From Macrocystis pyrifera (taxonomy: Eukaryota > Sar > Phaeophyceae > Laminariales > Laminariaceae): a stretch of 64,000 nt of DNA. The position numbers and the translations under genes were made by a program. The stretch lies in NCBI GenBank assembly GCA_031763025.1, contig JASSKH010000023.1, forward strand, positions 434,001-498,000. Direction: 5' to 3'. The notes below the pieces were generated by a model. That model searched no databases, had not been told where the DNA came from, and worked only from the letters and a program-made list of their open reading frames with translations. Numbering within the stretch: the first letter of the stretch is position 1; every line of letters starts with the position of its first letter. Positions 32,840 through 45,316 of this stretch are shown here, piece after piece.

Positions 32840-33211
32840 TCAACAACAAGCCAACCCAACACCGCCCGGCGCGTGAAGTCTCTGCGCACGCAGCTCCTTC
32901 GATTCCAAGCGAGCGGCGACCGCATCCAGGTGCCGACCGCGCTCAGCGATTCGAGAGACTTGTATTAATTGTCTTATAATATTAAAGACGAAACACAGTC
33001 TCACAGCAACAGCAAGCAATGGTTTGAGTATATCGTACGAGCTGCCCAGCGAGGAATCGTCCTTTGGAAAATCTCCTCTCCGGACGATCGATGCTTCACA
33101 TCCTCCACCCCGTCCCTCCCCGACATCATAATAAGTATTTCTGGGTAAGGGGTAGGCTAATGTGAGCTTGCTCGCGACTACTTGTTTTTTGTCAGTCTCT
33201 GTATGCAGCAT
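32840..33211 (-). other. coding-like frame of unknown identity
   Basis: A 123-codon minus-strand frame from ATG 33211. The part SRIAERGRHLDAVAARLES (about 32960-32900) is helix-forming and more GC-rich than its surroundings, and it follows an AT-rich stretch ending in AAG, as an exon start might. No family recognised. Confidence 0.22.
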
Positions 33212-33269
33212 CTGTGCTGGTATGCCGCGTACGGTCCTTCTCGTTACTTGGTAAATTAATAGAACCTTC

Positions 33270-34380
33270 TATTCGACTTCCTTTTAACTTCCATTTGACT
33301 CCTAAAACTTCCCTGCCGCTTCCAGGAAGTAGAATGAAAGTCAAACGGACGTTTTAGAAGTCGAATGGAAGTTTTGTAGATTGCATGGATGTCGAATGGA
33401 AGCTAGATGGAAGTTGATGGATATAAGGGGATTGGAAGTAGATGAAAACTTACATGGAAGTTTCCACTTTGGAAGCTAGTGGAAACTAGTGGAAGCTAGT
33501 GGAAGCTAGTGGAAGCTATTAAAAGCTAGTGAAAGCTAGCGGAAGCTAGTGGAAGCTAGTGGAAGCTCATGGAAGCTAGTGGAAGCTAGTGGAAGCTAGT
33601 GGAAGCTAATAGAAGCTAGTGGAAGGCTAGTGGAAGGCTAGTGGGAGATAGTGGGAGATAGTGGAAGCTAGTGGGATCTAGTGAGAGCTAGTTGATGCAA
33701 AGTGGAGGCTTTCACGGCCATTTCCGATGGAAGCTTGGTCGAGCTTCCATTAAAGTTCCATACACCCTGATACAGTTCCAGTAACTTCCATTCACTTTCA
33801 CTTAATTCCACGTAGCTTCCATTTGACTTCCATTCAACTTCCGAAACTCCCATCTAACTTTTAGTTTCGAGGTAATCCCCATGTGAGTCCGTATTCGTTG
33901 GAAACGAAACAGCCCCCTCCTTGGGTCTCCTGATCCCACGCGGACCTGATCCCATTTGGCACCCTGCTCACACGCACAAATTGCAGAAAAATAATTGGTC
34001 CTCCTCAGGAGCCGCCGAAGGCCGTGAGCGCGAAGCGTAAACAGTCAGAATCGTTGAACGGTCTCAAAAATCGTCGGATAAGAGTGAACGGAAGTGTTTT
34101 CGGAGGTTAGGTGGAAGCTTCCGTAAAAGTACAGTCCAAATGGAAGTACTGGAGGCTTATCGGAAAGGAACGGAAGTGGGTGGAAGAAGGTGAAAGTTGT
34201 TCGTGCAGCATAAGCGTGGATGGAAGCTTCTATGGACGTATATAGAAGTTACCGCAGACACTATGGACTTCTATCATACTTGTACGGAAACATTCATTTG
34301 GAAAGTTCTATCTGCTTCCATCTAAACTGCGAGATGCTTCCTCGAATGGAAACTTCCATTCTACTTCCACCCATTTACCA
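33270..34380. repeat. GGAAG/CTTCC repeat domain
   Basis: About 1.1 kb of TTGAATGGAAG- and CTTCCATTxGACTTCC-type words in both orientations. The orientation switches between purine-rich on the plus strand (33340-33735, 34080-34240) and pyrimidine-rich (33270-33315, 33736-33850, 34310-34370). The tandem core is listed separately. Confidence 0.85.
33472..33695. repeat. 10-bp tandem array (GGAAGCTAGT)n
   Basis: About 22 units of GGAAGCTAGT with scattered substitutions. A 10-bp period is close to one helical turn, and CTAG recurs once per unit. Confidence 0.92.
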
Positions 34381-35026
34381 AATAATGAGGTAGGCCCGCC
34401 GCGTCATGCCGCGTAGATGTATGATAACTGTACAGTTTCTGTTGCATTGGTCTTTATAGTGTGTGCATGTAGCAAGTTATGTAATGACTCACAGCTCAGA
34501 TTGCAACTTATAGCCTTGAACAATATGCAGCCTAGATTGCTCGAGGTTCATGCAATAAACTGAGGTTTAGTTTTTGTGCGATGAAAATGCTACGTTCTGG
34601 GTTGCATATTATTCCGCTTTTTTTTCTTTCGTGAATAGGATCCAGTTTTCAACCTAAGCTTCGAATAGAAAACGGCCTGAAAATGTGATCTTGCCTGCAC
34701 AAAAACCAATGAGAGTCGACGAACAGAAGTAACGGCGGGTTCTATGCGCGAAAAGTTAGGGGACAAGCACTAGCAACGCGTTCAAAACAATTATGACGAC
34801 AATATCTACTGGAAAGCCACACAATTTTTATATCATACTGCCCCACATGCACACCGGGGAATAGACCACCATCGTCAACCTTCAAAATACCAATCTGGCG
34901 AAATAGTATGCTCTGAAAGGTTGAAAATCTGTCGACACACTAAGAAACGTCGTCCAGTTTGGTTGGTCCATATTTCACATAGAACGCTTTTTTTTTACAT
35001 CGAAGTTAGTATGGTGTATATATCGG

Positions 35027-35355
35027 CGTCCCCGGTGGCTTGGTAGGTGGTTCGCGAGCCTATCAATATCAATTTCGTGAGTTCGAGTCTCACCGAGTGC
35101 ATGCTCGTAGGGACTTTTTCTTGTAAAATTGATTAGTGGAAAGCGCGAAAAAAGCGTGAGCTGGCTGTACATTTGATGCAAATCGACGAGCAGTGGGAAT
35201 GCTGAGCCGCATTCATGCGCCATAAAAACGAAATACACGTACCGGGGGGGAGAAAGGACGACACCTGTGACCACGGCTTGTCCAGAAGATCGCTGAGGGT
35301 AAATCCTCCTATGAGTTAGGCTGGAAAGCAAAGGTGATGACTAAAAAACAAAAAG
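35027..35355 (+). mobile_element. tRNA-derived SINE, full copy
   Basis: Head with TGGCTTGGTAGG and B box AGTTCGAGTCTC, body with GACGAGCAGTGGGAATGC and GGACGACACCTGTGACC, 3' end AAAGGTGATGACTAAAAAAC. Same family as 8025, with moderate divergence. Confidence 0.88.
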
Positions 35356-35434
35356 TTGTAGAAACATGTCGTGGGCGGGTTTTCTTGGCATCTCCCCTGA
35401 CGTTGGTCGAAACATATTTAATTTTCGCATTACA

Positions 35435-36049
35435 TGTTTTGTACTCCTTTGAATGGTGCAGAACGACCCGTAATTACCCGATGGGTACATGTACTGGGAT
35501 CATATTTGTAGTACCTGGGAGGCGTATCTTATACGGCGAGGCACTTGCCTTGCTCTCAGTCGCTTGTATCGTGCTCGAAAGGAATGCAGCTGTTCTTCTT
35601 CTTTCTCTAATGTGATGGAGTAGCATATCTACCATATATGAACGTACATACCCGTTTGCGAATCCTTTACGGCTACGCATAGCGTTCGCGGAACATCCCG
35701 TATGCGATTCTTATTTTGCTACACGTACGGAGCACTTCGGTAATATCCTTTACGGGAATACTCGCATCTGCATACCAGGTTAGTTTTGGTCGGCGTCTGG
35801 GCTGAGTTGTGTCCCAGACGAAGCCCACCCTCGCTCACTGGAGTTCGCTCTTTCCCTCAACCCGCTTGTGGAGCAATAATAGGAAGTTTGTGAACTACAA
35901 GCAGCGTGCTCTACCGAGCACCGACATCCCTATGCCTCTAACCAGCTAATATATCGGCACTGCCTTCACAGTAAGTAATCAACACACGTGAGTACCAACG
36001 AGTACCAAATCAGCAAGAGATACAAAATGTCATCACCATGAACAAAACA
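35435..36049 (+). mobile_element. LTR of the NADAR-element family, interrupted
   Basis: Starts TGTTTTGTACTCC. It keeps TATTTGTAGTACCTGGGAGGCGTATCTTA, GGAATGCAGCTGTTCTTCTTC and, after an interruption at about 35615-35965, CACACGTGAGTACCAACGAGTACC and ACAAAATGTC. It ends AAAACA at 36049. Intact relatives are about 276 bp, so about 340 bp have been inserted. A PBS follows, so this was a 5' LTR, though no 3' partner or coding remnant was found downstream. Confidence 0.72.
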
Positions 36050-36051
36050 GG

Positions 36052-36063
36052 TGGCGTCGACGG
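36052..36063 (+). promoter_or_regulatory. primer-binding site TGGCGTCGACGG
   Basis: 2 bp after the LTR end, one base different from the PBS at 17069. Confidence 0.7.
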
Positions 36064-38350
36064 AAGCACGAAATACATAGTAGATTGTAAACTTGGATGC
36101 TGGCTACTAATTGGCATGTTCATTGTTTTGCCCTCTCAAAGTCCCGGTAGATAGACAAGGCCTCCAACAACCGTCTGACTGAGATATATCACTGCTACGT
36201 ACGTACGTACGTACTCTAGGGCGTGTACAAAGGTTCGCGCAATTTTTCGCAAATTCCCAGGGTAGAGTTATATTGTCAAGTATAGAACGCAACGCCTGAA
36301 GGGAGTAGATCGAATGATGAACCTGTTTAGGGCCATTCATTTCGGAGAGTTTTTTCCCAGAATTTCCAAAGTTCAAAGTTTTTGGATATTTGCATCAAGG
36401 TACGAAGGCGTTCAGTTACAATTGGTGGAATTTTTTTCTTCAGAAGAAATATCAAGGAATTTCGAGAGTTAAATTTTTGATATTTGGGGAAAATTCAGGA
36501 AAATTTGGAAGGTAAACAAATAGCCGAAAAAAAATGGAAAATGTGGGGGAAACCTCTCTGGTAGAAACGCCCTTCTCTCCAAGGTAATACCAACCTGCGC
36601 ACACACGTTTTTAGTTATCGCCACAAATTGAACTTTGAATGCACGTCGTTTGACTTTTCCATTTCTAATTCGCTCCAGCAGGCATCGTTTGACTTTTCCA
36701 TTCATGCTAATTCAAAGCGCTCCAGCAGGCATAAACCGTAAGAAAGATATACCGAAAGAAAGATATGCCATGAAAGATCTCGGGACCCTGATTTTCACCC
36801 TAAAAAAAACTCATTGAAAAAAAATCGCCCGTCAGACTTTGGGTAGTGTCCCGTAAAAAATGTGAGCAAACCGTCAGAATTTGACTCAAGAGAATCGCGT
36901 TGATATTTGTCAGGGAGGAAATACATTTTTTGGGATATTCAGCCTGAACCACCCTCCCTTCCGCGTGTACCAACGAAAATTGGACGTCACTTTCGACCAA
37001 GACTTGTCCAGAAAGCAGCAAGCGAGTAAAACCGCCTTGATTGATCTGGGAAGTAACAATGTAGACCGTAATCAAAACAAACTACTACTACTGTCGTCAA
37101 TCTGGCACACGTTAAAAGTTTCCGGTGATATTGCCACACTGTACATATGATGGTTGTTTGCGCAAAGTGATGCTTGATAATTGATACCAGGTACCTGGTA
37201 CCTGATACCTGGCACTACCTTAAACGTGCCCTATCAACTTTTAAGTTTCAATGCCTGAAACGTGCATGCCTAAAAACCGTTTGAGCATCCCGAGGCGCGT
37301 CTTGTACCAAATTTGGGTGTTGTATTTCACGGGGGGGGGGTCCCTATCTCGTAGACACTGATGTATCCTCGTAATTCCCGGTGTTTTTTTTTTGTTTTGG
37401 TCGTTCTGACCAAACCGCGTTCTTTTCAAGGTCCCCATAGGTCTTTTCCGCGTGCTTGTCCGTGCCTTAAGAAAATATCAAAGATAGGCACGGAGTCTCT
37501 GGTTCGCGCATGCTTGTTGCGGTAAGCGTTGATTTGTCATTGTTTGAAGCATGCCTTCAATCAAGGGCAATAAAACCAGTCCATTAAGCAGTACCTGGTA
37601 GACATATCATCCCTTCCCTCCTGGATCCGGGACTTCCGGCTGACTGGCGTTCTTTCCGAGCGCCTCAAAATATTTTTTATTCGTGCTTGTCTGTGCCTTT
37701 GTGTGTACCTGGTACCAGGTAGACGATATAGGATTAGAACCAATGGTTCAGGCACGTCAATTTCAGAAGACGTAGTCCGGGCATTCCTTCAGACACGCTC
37801 TGGAGACTAAGGCTTTTTCTCCAAGTGACCCCCCCTGATTATGAGTGATTAGTGATGAATGAGTCGTAGCCGACACGAACAGTAGACAGTTTCGTGATAT
37901 CGAAATTGTTCGGTATTTTCAGTTATTTTTTGGACATTGGCAACTATGAACATTCACCGATTATCAACCTTTCACGCGTAGAAGACACACAGCTTACTAC
38001 CTCTGTCCTAGTATATGGCCGGGATAGTCACTCGATCGTCGGCCACCGTACTCCCTCCCACAGAACGGTAATAGCTGCAGAGGTACTGTCTCTGTCGTAA
38101 GCTGCCTGCTAATACTTCTACTTGTACGAAATCCCAGAACATCGCACACGCTTCTTCTTCTTCCTTTGGAGCACACATGTCACTGCAGCACGACCTGCGT
38201 GGGCAAGTGATGGCGGTATGCGACGAGCGCTCAAACCCACAAGAATACCAGTATTTTCTGCGTCTATTGTAGAATCCGGGCTCGTCGGAATGTTTTCTCC
38301 ACGGTAAAGCTACCGTAGGGTTTAGCCCTAATCCTTTTGCTCCTCTAAAT
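36064..38350. other. no supported gene
   Basis: Contains a short (CGTA)n run at 36196-36214, a duplicated CATCGTTTGACTTTTCC word (36645 and 36683) and a dense cluster of GGTACC/ACCTGGTA palindromes (37183-37213, 37708-37725). Frames are of chance length. Confidence 0.5.
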
Positions 38351-38368
38351 ACTGTTCGGTAGTTTGTT

Positions 38369-39004
38369 GGCGGAGAAACTGCACGTACGTGCAAGGATAG
38401 TAAGGTTTGCACGTAATGATTCACCATTGCTGAGCATGTACGTACAGCCGACGTTTCCGGTGGCTCAGTAGGTGGTCCGCGAGACTACTAGGATCAACGT
38501 TGTTGGTTCGAATCTCAACGAGAAGCGCATACTCTTAGGGATCATTGTCTTGCAAAAAATTGACCAGCGGAACGCGTGAGAGCGTGAGTGAGCAGCATTC
38601 GATGAAAAGCAACAAGCGATGGGGAAGCTGAACCCTATCAGTATGCACGCAAAAAAGTAAGGCAAGTACCGGGGGAGAAACTGGACGGCACCTGTGATCA
38701 CGACTTGTCCAGAAAAATGCTGAGGGTATAACCTCTTGCATGTTTAGCTGGAAAGCAAACGTGTTGATGTATATATATATATATATTTAATAGCAGGAGT
38801 ATTAGTAGATGTGTGCGGCCAGGTGAACCTCCCGCGGGACATGCAGAGGGCCGGGTATATTTCTGCACCACTAAGTGGGAGAAAGGGTGTCAAATGGGAT
38901 GGGCGCAATGCGGGGTCAAAGAACCCAACCGAAACAGGGGGCCATGCGGTAAAATACTACTTGCAAATACTGATAGCCTTGCACGTACGTGCGAGGTCTC
39001 CGCC
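38369..39004. repeat. 63-bp imperfect inverted repeats around a SINE
   Basis: Arms 38369-38431 and 38942-39004 are near reverse complements, both centred on the 12-bp palindrome GCACGTACGTGC next to GGCGGAGA/TCTCCGCC. About 510 bp lie between them, including the SINE at 38453. They could be the ends of a MITE-like element or an inverted duplication. Confidence 0.6.
38453..38790 (+). mobile_element. tRNA-derived SINE with the best A and B boxes
   Basis: The head has TGGCTCAGTAGG (A box) and GGTTCGAATCTC (B box), closer to tRNA consensus than other copies. The body has GCAACAAGCGATGGGGAAGC and GGACGGCACCTGTGATC. The tail is a (TA)n run (38768-38788), not poly-A. Probably an older or different subfamily. 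Confidence 0.85.
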
Positions 39005-39009
39005 GCTGA

Positions 39010-40090
39010 AAAAAAGTGTGGGCGCAGGTTTTAAGGACCAAAGTAAGACCTGGCGTACGTACGTACTCGGTTCTGAGAACGAACACAGATGCTGCCTGTC
39101 GTCAAAGCCAATGCCCTGTTTTCTTACCGCGGAGAGAAGCGTGTAAGTGACATAACATAAACTTGGTTCCAATTTCCTTGCATCCGTATAGATGTCGGCA
39201 AGCTGTGTCGTGAGGGTAACGATGTGTTTGAACTGTTGGCCGCCTCCTCTCCTTGGCCCCTTTAAAACGGCACTCCCATCTCGGAGACATATCGGTCGAG
39301 CTTTTATTGATGTACACGCTACTCGTGCAGTACTATAAGTTAAAAACAGCCCAAATGCGCACACCCCGATATTTAACACCTCGTAGGTTAATTTATATTC
39401 TGATATGCGAGCATTTCATCACCAGGTTTCGAGCGTATATGGTAGTGGTTTCCATTTTGGATAAACTTTAGCGTCTGCCTCTGAAAGCAACAAAATCGGG
39501 ATGACCTTGTCGGCATGAGTAACAACCATTCTTGAACAAGGTTGTCAAGGGTCGCAGTAGCAATATTTTCCGACTGTTTATAGCATTCCACTACTGCAGC
39601 ACTGTCCAGTCTCATTTTCAGTTTCGGTTTGGCTTCGGCAAGTATGTGTCATTGCGTGCTCGTCGGAAACTCGCCACTGGGAACTTCGAGAAACGGGGAG
39701 TCATCCCAAGAGCCACTCGGAGAGGAAGTGGTCTTGCTCTAAAATGGCACGGTCCGAAATCCTCGCCAGCTGGGAAAAACGATTTTAACAGCAAAAACAA
39801 GTGCCTATTTTAGTGTGTTCGAAAACTCCGAATAACTTTTTAAGAAACAATAAGGCCCCAATTGTTTGTTTTGATGGCATTTTCCCATCGCCGAACTTTT
39901 GAAAGCGCGACTCGAAGCTTGTGCAAAACCGAAGAAGAGATGGAGTAATGATCCCTACGCGCAAAACCTATGAAGGCGCTTCCTGGTGGAGAGGTTCAGT
40001 AGATGACCGTTGGGACCACGGTTATTGCTATTTTCCGCGGGACCGCTGAGTTAAAGTCTTTCACGGAATGAGCGGCAACTGAAATCTAGT
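39010..40090. other. no supported gene
   Basis: Short chance frames only. The CGTACGTACGTAC run at 39053 is a microsatellite. Confidence 0.5.
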
Positions 40091-40094
40091 TCAG

Positions 40095-40160
40095 GAGGCC
40101 GTTGAGAGTAAAACCTTACACGGGTTGAGCTGGAAAGTAAAAGTGATGAATTGAGACAAA
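40095..40160 (+). mobile_element. SINE 3'-end fragment
   Basis: GAGAGTAAAACCTTACACGG followed by GAGCTGGAAAGTAAAAGTGATGA matches the last 60 bp of the SINE family. The upstream part (GGACCACGGTTATTGC) is too diverged to assign. Confidence 0.65.
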
Positions 40161-40479
40161 CAATCAGATAGGGGGCAACATTTTCACGATTACTGTAAAT
40201 AGAAGAGCGTAGGAACAGTCTGATGATAATTGTTTCTACATAGGTTCACTGGCTCCACAAGATGTCATCACACAAACGGATGTAACTCGCGAGTTCAGCG
40301 TACATGGTCTAAGTTTTGATTTTGCCCCTACGTTTCTTGCTTAAAAACAAGAAAGCGGACCTTTTTTTCTCGATCAAGTCAAACTACTCTTGGAGAGGGG
40401 ATCCGCGGCAGTTCCCCGCTTCTCGGGGATCACAGTTGCAAGATTTTTAAATCACATGGCCCTTGTTTATGTTTTCTTC

Positions 40480-40665
40480 CTAGAACAACGTAACCCAACA
40501 GTGGATCTCTTCGAGCATATTGAACTTCACATTGTTCAGCAAGAATCGGTCAGAGAGGTCTTGTTGGACACGATTGCAACCACCACACTCAAGAAGCATG
40601 ACATTTTCCGCCGCTCCCTCTCCGAGAGAGGCCGTAATCGTGACGAGAATAACCCGCCCAATCAT
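40480..40665 (-). other. coding-like frame, strand uncertain
   Basis: The minus-strand frame from ATG 40665 reads VILVTITASLGEGAAENVML and NVKFNMLEEIHCWV. The plus strand is also open here (40390-40671). The composition is protein-like, but no family, donor or acceptor is convincing. Confidence 0.2.
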
Positions 40666-40739
40666 CTCTAGTTATCTTGTGCGAAACACATTTGATGCAC
40701 AAACAAAGTCTGTATGGCAGGTAGTTCTGAACGGATCGT

Positions 40740-43430
40740 AGCAAACATCACAAGCCTGCTTTCCGTCGGTATTGTCGCTACGTCTTCTACAGAAACTTGA
40801 ACGTTATCTGACCCCTATCCCTCCCCTAATATCAGACTGGCAATATACGCACACGGTCCACTCCGGCGCGTCTCTGTAGCCAAACCGACTCGTTCCCTTG
40901 AGACTGGTGCCTTCACACAATCGCTGCCCCGGGGACCAGGTAGTTGGATATAGAATTGGATAGGTTTCAGGGAGTGAAAATGGTTGCTGGTATTACATGG
41001 CGGCACACAAGCGTCTCCGCCGGTGGCGTGACTCATGGAGGTGGCAGTACTTGAGATATTTTTTTCCTTTTGCCTGTTGTCATGATGACAAACTCCAATA
41101 GTTTAGATTCAAATGGTTATATCAGTTGAGCCCCCTGCGGTCTCCAAAACGCAGCAGTCCCTGCTGCTTATAGCTGGGTGTTTCCTGTCCCACAACATGC
41201 GCAAACAGGTACCGAAGAAAGATTTGAAGAGAGTCGTCGAAAAGCTCAGACTCGAAAAAACAACAACTTAATCGTTGATCCTGGCGAGCTTCGCTATTGC
41301 ATGTAGAAAACGCAAAACCTTGAGCAGTTTGAAAACATCAACCTACGTCGAAACGAGAGAAGCAGGAGAGCCGGAACAAAGCTTAAAAACTCAAACATTT
41401 GTCAAGACGAAATAAAGCTGGATGGTAATGATTAAAAGAAGCATGAGAGAGGCATGTAAAACGAAGAAGCGTAGTGAGCGTAGGCACCGAGCGTGGGCAA
41501 AGGTAGAGGTTCGAGGCAGTCAAATCCGGCCTACGCGAGGTACTGTGTATGGCTAGGCGAGCTGCACATTGCAAAGGTGATGGAAAGACACAGCCTGCGG
41601 ACGCTTTGGCGGAAGCACTTTGACGGTGACATTCCTCTCATCACCCTCTCGCATGGATTTCGACGGTCAGTGTTGCTGTTACTTTCTCCGTGCGTCACGC
41701 GCCCGCTCTACTCCTTTCCGTGCCATGCGTCAAACCACCTTCGCATGAAGATGTCCGCTCGATCCCCCCCCTCGCTGGCCTTCTGCGCTGTTTTACCCGT
41801 TCGTTATGAAACTTGATGCCAAACTCCTGCAAAATAGGTCGCCCTTAAGGCTTCCCATTGATGCCATTGAATTCACCGCGTCCAAAAGATGCCCTTCGCT
41901 CCTGACGCTTGCGTGGGTCCAGGAAATGCATTTATCGTTGGAATTTATTTAAACACGAACCCAAGGCAGTCCGTGCAATATCCGTGCTGCGTCTGATCGA
42001 GCCCAAGCACTACGAATAGGCCACAAGACACTGATAATAGTGTGCCATTCCGAATAGAGAGAGCAACTCGTGCTGTAGGCACTCTATTTCACACCTCAAC
42101 TATCTAACGTTGTAAAACGTGGTGCCAAGCTTGTGATGGCGTCGCATCAATACTGCCCTTCGGTGACTGCTGACTAGTTGGTTACGCACGGACGTAGTGT
42201 AAGGGCTGACGGTGATGCGTTGATTGATGATACTCATGCTAGCAGTTCGTCACGGCTGAGGAGATACGTATCGATCCGCACTTTTACGTTGTTGCGTCGA
42301 CGAAGGGTTGCCTCGATCAGCCTAACGTTCGAACTGTGTACGCAGTTGGTGAAGGGATGGCACCATAAATATATTATCAAGACTACTTCCCTGGGGACGA
42401 TGGAGAAGGTTTCTAGATTTGGCATCGAAACTCGAGTGCCTCAGATACTGGCGCATGCACCCACAGAAATGTCTATCGTATCACAAATTACCTGGTCAGT
42501 ACTGGCACATCGTTTTGATTGGTCTTTTCCGCGCAGGACCTTCCCTCGCCACCAAAAGAGTAATTCCTGCACCCACAACTAACAGTACTGATCAGGCCAA
42601 CGGCGGTATCCTCGGCTTTTGGCCAAGTCCTCGGCGAACATATCTTGCCTGGTCGAAATCGACTCATTCAATACCACCCCATATGTAATACCGAAGATCC
42701 AATAACTGAATTGGTAAAAGTAGTTTATATCCCTGCAGTTCTTCATTACCTTGCACCGAAGGGTGACTGAAAAGCTACTGCATGTCCACCCGTACCATCA
42801 CGTTTGACTACGAGTTTGCACACAGTAAGACTAGGAACTATGCAGTGGATGCTGCCCGATGTCCTCGACGTTGAAGCCATCGCTCAAGTGTGGAGTTTTG
42901 CAAAATTGTTTCAAGCTAATCTTGTGTTAAAGGCGTTTCCTTCAATCGGGAACATATTCCTCTCCGTTGTTGTTGACCTGTAGCCATCAGCAAGACTCAA
43001 ATGTCCTACTTTAGATACTGTGGCGACGTATGCTCCCACACAATGGTTTCTACGTTTGCTGATTGCTAGTAGTCGCGCGCTTAGGCTCATGCCAACGGGA
43101 TAGCTACGATAAATCCGGGAAATCTGTGTTTTTGTACTACTCCAGCGGCTGTATCTCGCGCCGAGCTTAAAACGACTTTCTGCGTTCAGGCGTATTTCAC
43201 CGTTTTATGCGAGAATATTTCCGTTGCAGTGAGTAGTTCATACAGAACCTAGGTTCGACGTTTTGAAAGGGGCAATATTTTACCTCACAGGTGCAAACAT
43301 TTGCCCACCCCCGAAAGAAGGTCAGATTTTCGGAGAAAACTGATCAATATTTTGGACGCTTGGCAAAATAATCTTCTGAGTTACATTGTCAAACCAAAAC
43401 TCTCTATGAATGACCAACCTGCGATGGAAG
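40740..43430. other. no supported gene
   Basis: Frames at 41493-41816 and 42178-42582 (plus) and 42234-42425 (minus) overlap or lack domains. Nothing else recognised. Confidence 0.45.
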
Positions 43431-43434
43431 GCTC

Positions 43435-43660
43435 TTAAAAAAATGACGATGGCTTTATTTTTCGTTGCCGACGGAGCACAGCCGCTGAAACGGTGCGAAA
43501 AAAAAACATTCCCAATTTTCCGAATTTCAAGTCGCTGTTCCTATCAGCATCGACTTTAGTGGCACGTCTCCTTGGGGCCTTGTCACGTGCTACATGCCCA
43601 CTGATCGCCTCGATATCAAAGTGTTGGATCCGCTCCAAGCGACGCTTCCGAGCATCAGTG
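43435..43660 (-). other. exon-like frame, unknown protein
   Basis: The minus-strand frame reads ERIQHFDIEAISGHVARDKA and RRRATKVDADRNSDLKFGKL: charged, balanced composition like a real globular exon. It then runs into an A/T-rich stretch. No ATG at the upstream end and no family recognised. Confidence 0.28.
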
Positions 43661-44006
43661 TATCCTGGACTTTTAGCCCCTGGATCTAGACTCGGACTTC
43701 ATCATGCCTCAAGTCTGGGTTCTTTAAAGTAGGCGGCACTATACGTTTTTTCTTCCCTACGTGCTATTTCACGCTTAGTATCGCGCGATGCAGTCCGTAG
43801 TTCCATTGTTCACCTGCCCAAGTCGGTTTTCCTTACTCACTTAAAGTCTGAGGGAAGCTCTTCGTCGCGGTCCCGACTCGTCTTTGCCATATTCCCGCAT
43901 CATCGGTCAATTCCGGTGACCTTCATTAATCGCGGTGACATCTCCTATTGGTCGGTATTTCCCCCCCGCCTGCCCCCTACGCGTTTATTAAATGTATTAC
44001 GTATGG

Positions 44007-44513
44007 GTTGCGTTGGCGTCGGTTGGCAACGACACTACATGAGCTAGACACCCTGGGTACCTTTTTTTTTTTTTTTAACGGTCGCCCACAGATGGTCGTC
44101 TAGTTAGATCATTTGTGCGGGGTAAATAACCTCTTCTCTGCACAAGGGAATTGATCGTATCACGTAGTGTTTAAGGTATGGCACCCACAAGGCAGTTACA
44201 TAGTACCCCAATTGCTGTCTCTGGAAGTGGCTACACCGGAAATTAAACTAACTCATTGAAGCTGTCATCCATATGCAAGTCCGCCTCACAAGCGGTTTTT
44301 AGTAGGATGCAGCTCACCCTTCGTGCGACGCACCGGACACCTCTTGGCGCTTCGCGCTTGGTGCAAGCAATGTCTGCCTGTTCGATGAAAACCCGACATG
44401 CTCCGTCCCGGCATTGTAGGGATGCGAAGGTCTATGGTCATACGACTACGGCCATGCATGAGATCGAGTGCATCTCCCCTATCAAGTACCCCCCCCCCCC
44501 CCCCCCCCCCCCC
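44007..44513. repeat. poly-C-bounded repeat, copy A
   Basis: About 500 bp, about 95% like 47590-48111. It begins GGGTTGCGTTGGCGTCGG, contains a T16 run and a conserved CGGTCGCCCACAGATGG block, and ends in a C24 run. CCCCCTACGCGTT occurs on both outer sides (43973-43985 and 44509-44521), which looks like a target duplication. Confidence 0.88.
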
Positions 44514-44520
44514 TACGCGT

Positions 44521-44720
44521 TCATCTCCATCCGGCCGGTGTAGAATTAGTGAGGCGTTGTATGGGGTAGCACTAGTAAGGCATTCTACAATAGAGGTAGC
44601 ACATTCGGGAAACCAACTTTCGTAGCCACCACGGCGTTCTAGCTCTTTTTGTTGAAGTCGTACGTAGGGCATGGTGGGGCCATTGTGTTTCTTTCGCCCT
44701 CTAGCGGGTACAATGTGCAC
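44521..44720 (-). other. coding-like frame next to repeat copy A
   Basis: The minus-strand frame from ATG 44720 reads MHIVPARGRKKHNGPTMPYV and ERRGGYESWFPECATS. It then runs into the antisense of the poly-C repeat, where it becomes poly-Gly. Only the part outside the repeat could be coding. Confidence 0.2.
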
Positions 44721-45316
44721 GGAGTGAAGAATTTACTGTGGTTTGTCGATGGGAACATTTCCTCGGACCTTGCATGGCACTATTGTGTAGCAGGCGTCGC
44801 CGTGTCGTAGCGTTTCTGCACCCACATCGTACGTTGTAAACGACTCGCAGGTGGTCACTTATTCCCAACAAAAAGTTCCACCGCGCCACTAAGTCCTATT
44901 TCACCACCTGTTGAAAGTTTGCGGTCTACGCTGATCGCACCGGATGCAGCTTCACGGGCATGATTTTCTGTTTCCATGCCCGGCCTGTTTCAGTATTATC
45001 GAGGTTCGCCTTCCTCGCACCTGCTTCAGGTTTTCATGTACAGCCGCGTAATCTTTGTCTTGGTTTTACGAACTGTCAGAAGAAAAGATGCGCATACCCT
45101 CCAGATACCGGTAATTATTGTCAGCAGACATCTTGATGAACGGAAACTAATACGTGTGGTATTGGCGGCATTTTTTTATCACAGGAAATGGGCGTTTTTG
45201 CTTGACGATGTTTTTCTTCCTCTTCCGGTAGAAGTGTATTGTACCCCCCCATATTAATAATAGTTGAACCAGTTCTTAAAAGCAAGTGGTACCGCCGGAA
45301 ACTCGCATACATTTGA

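Noticed and set aside
33472..33695. CRISPR-like array
   Set aside because: Ten-bp units with no spacers; a simple tandem satellite in eukaryotic DNA.
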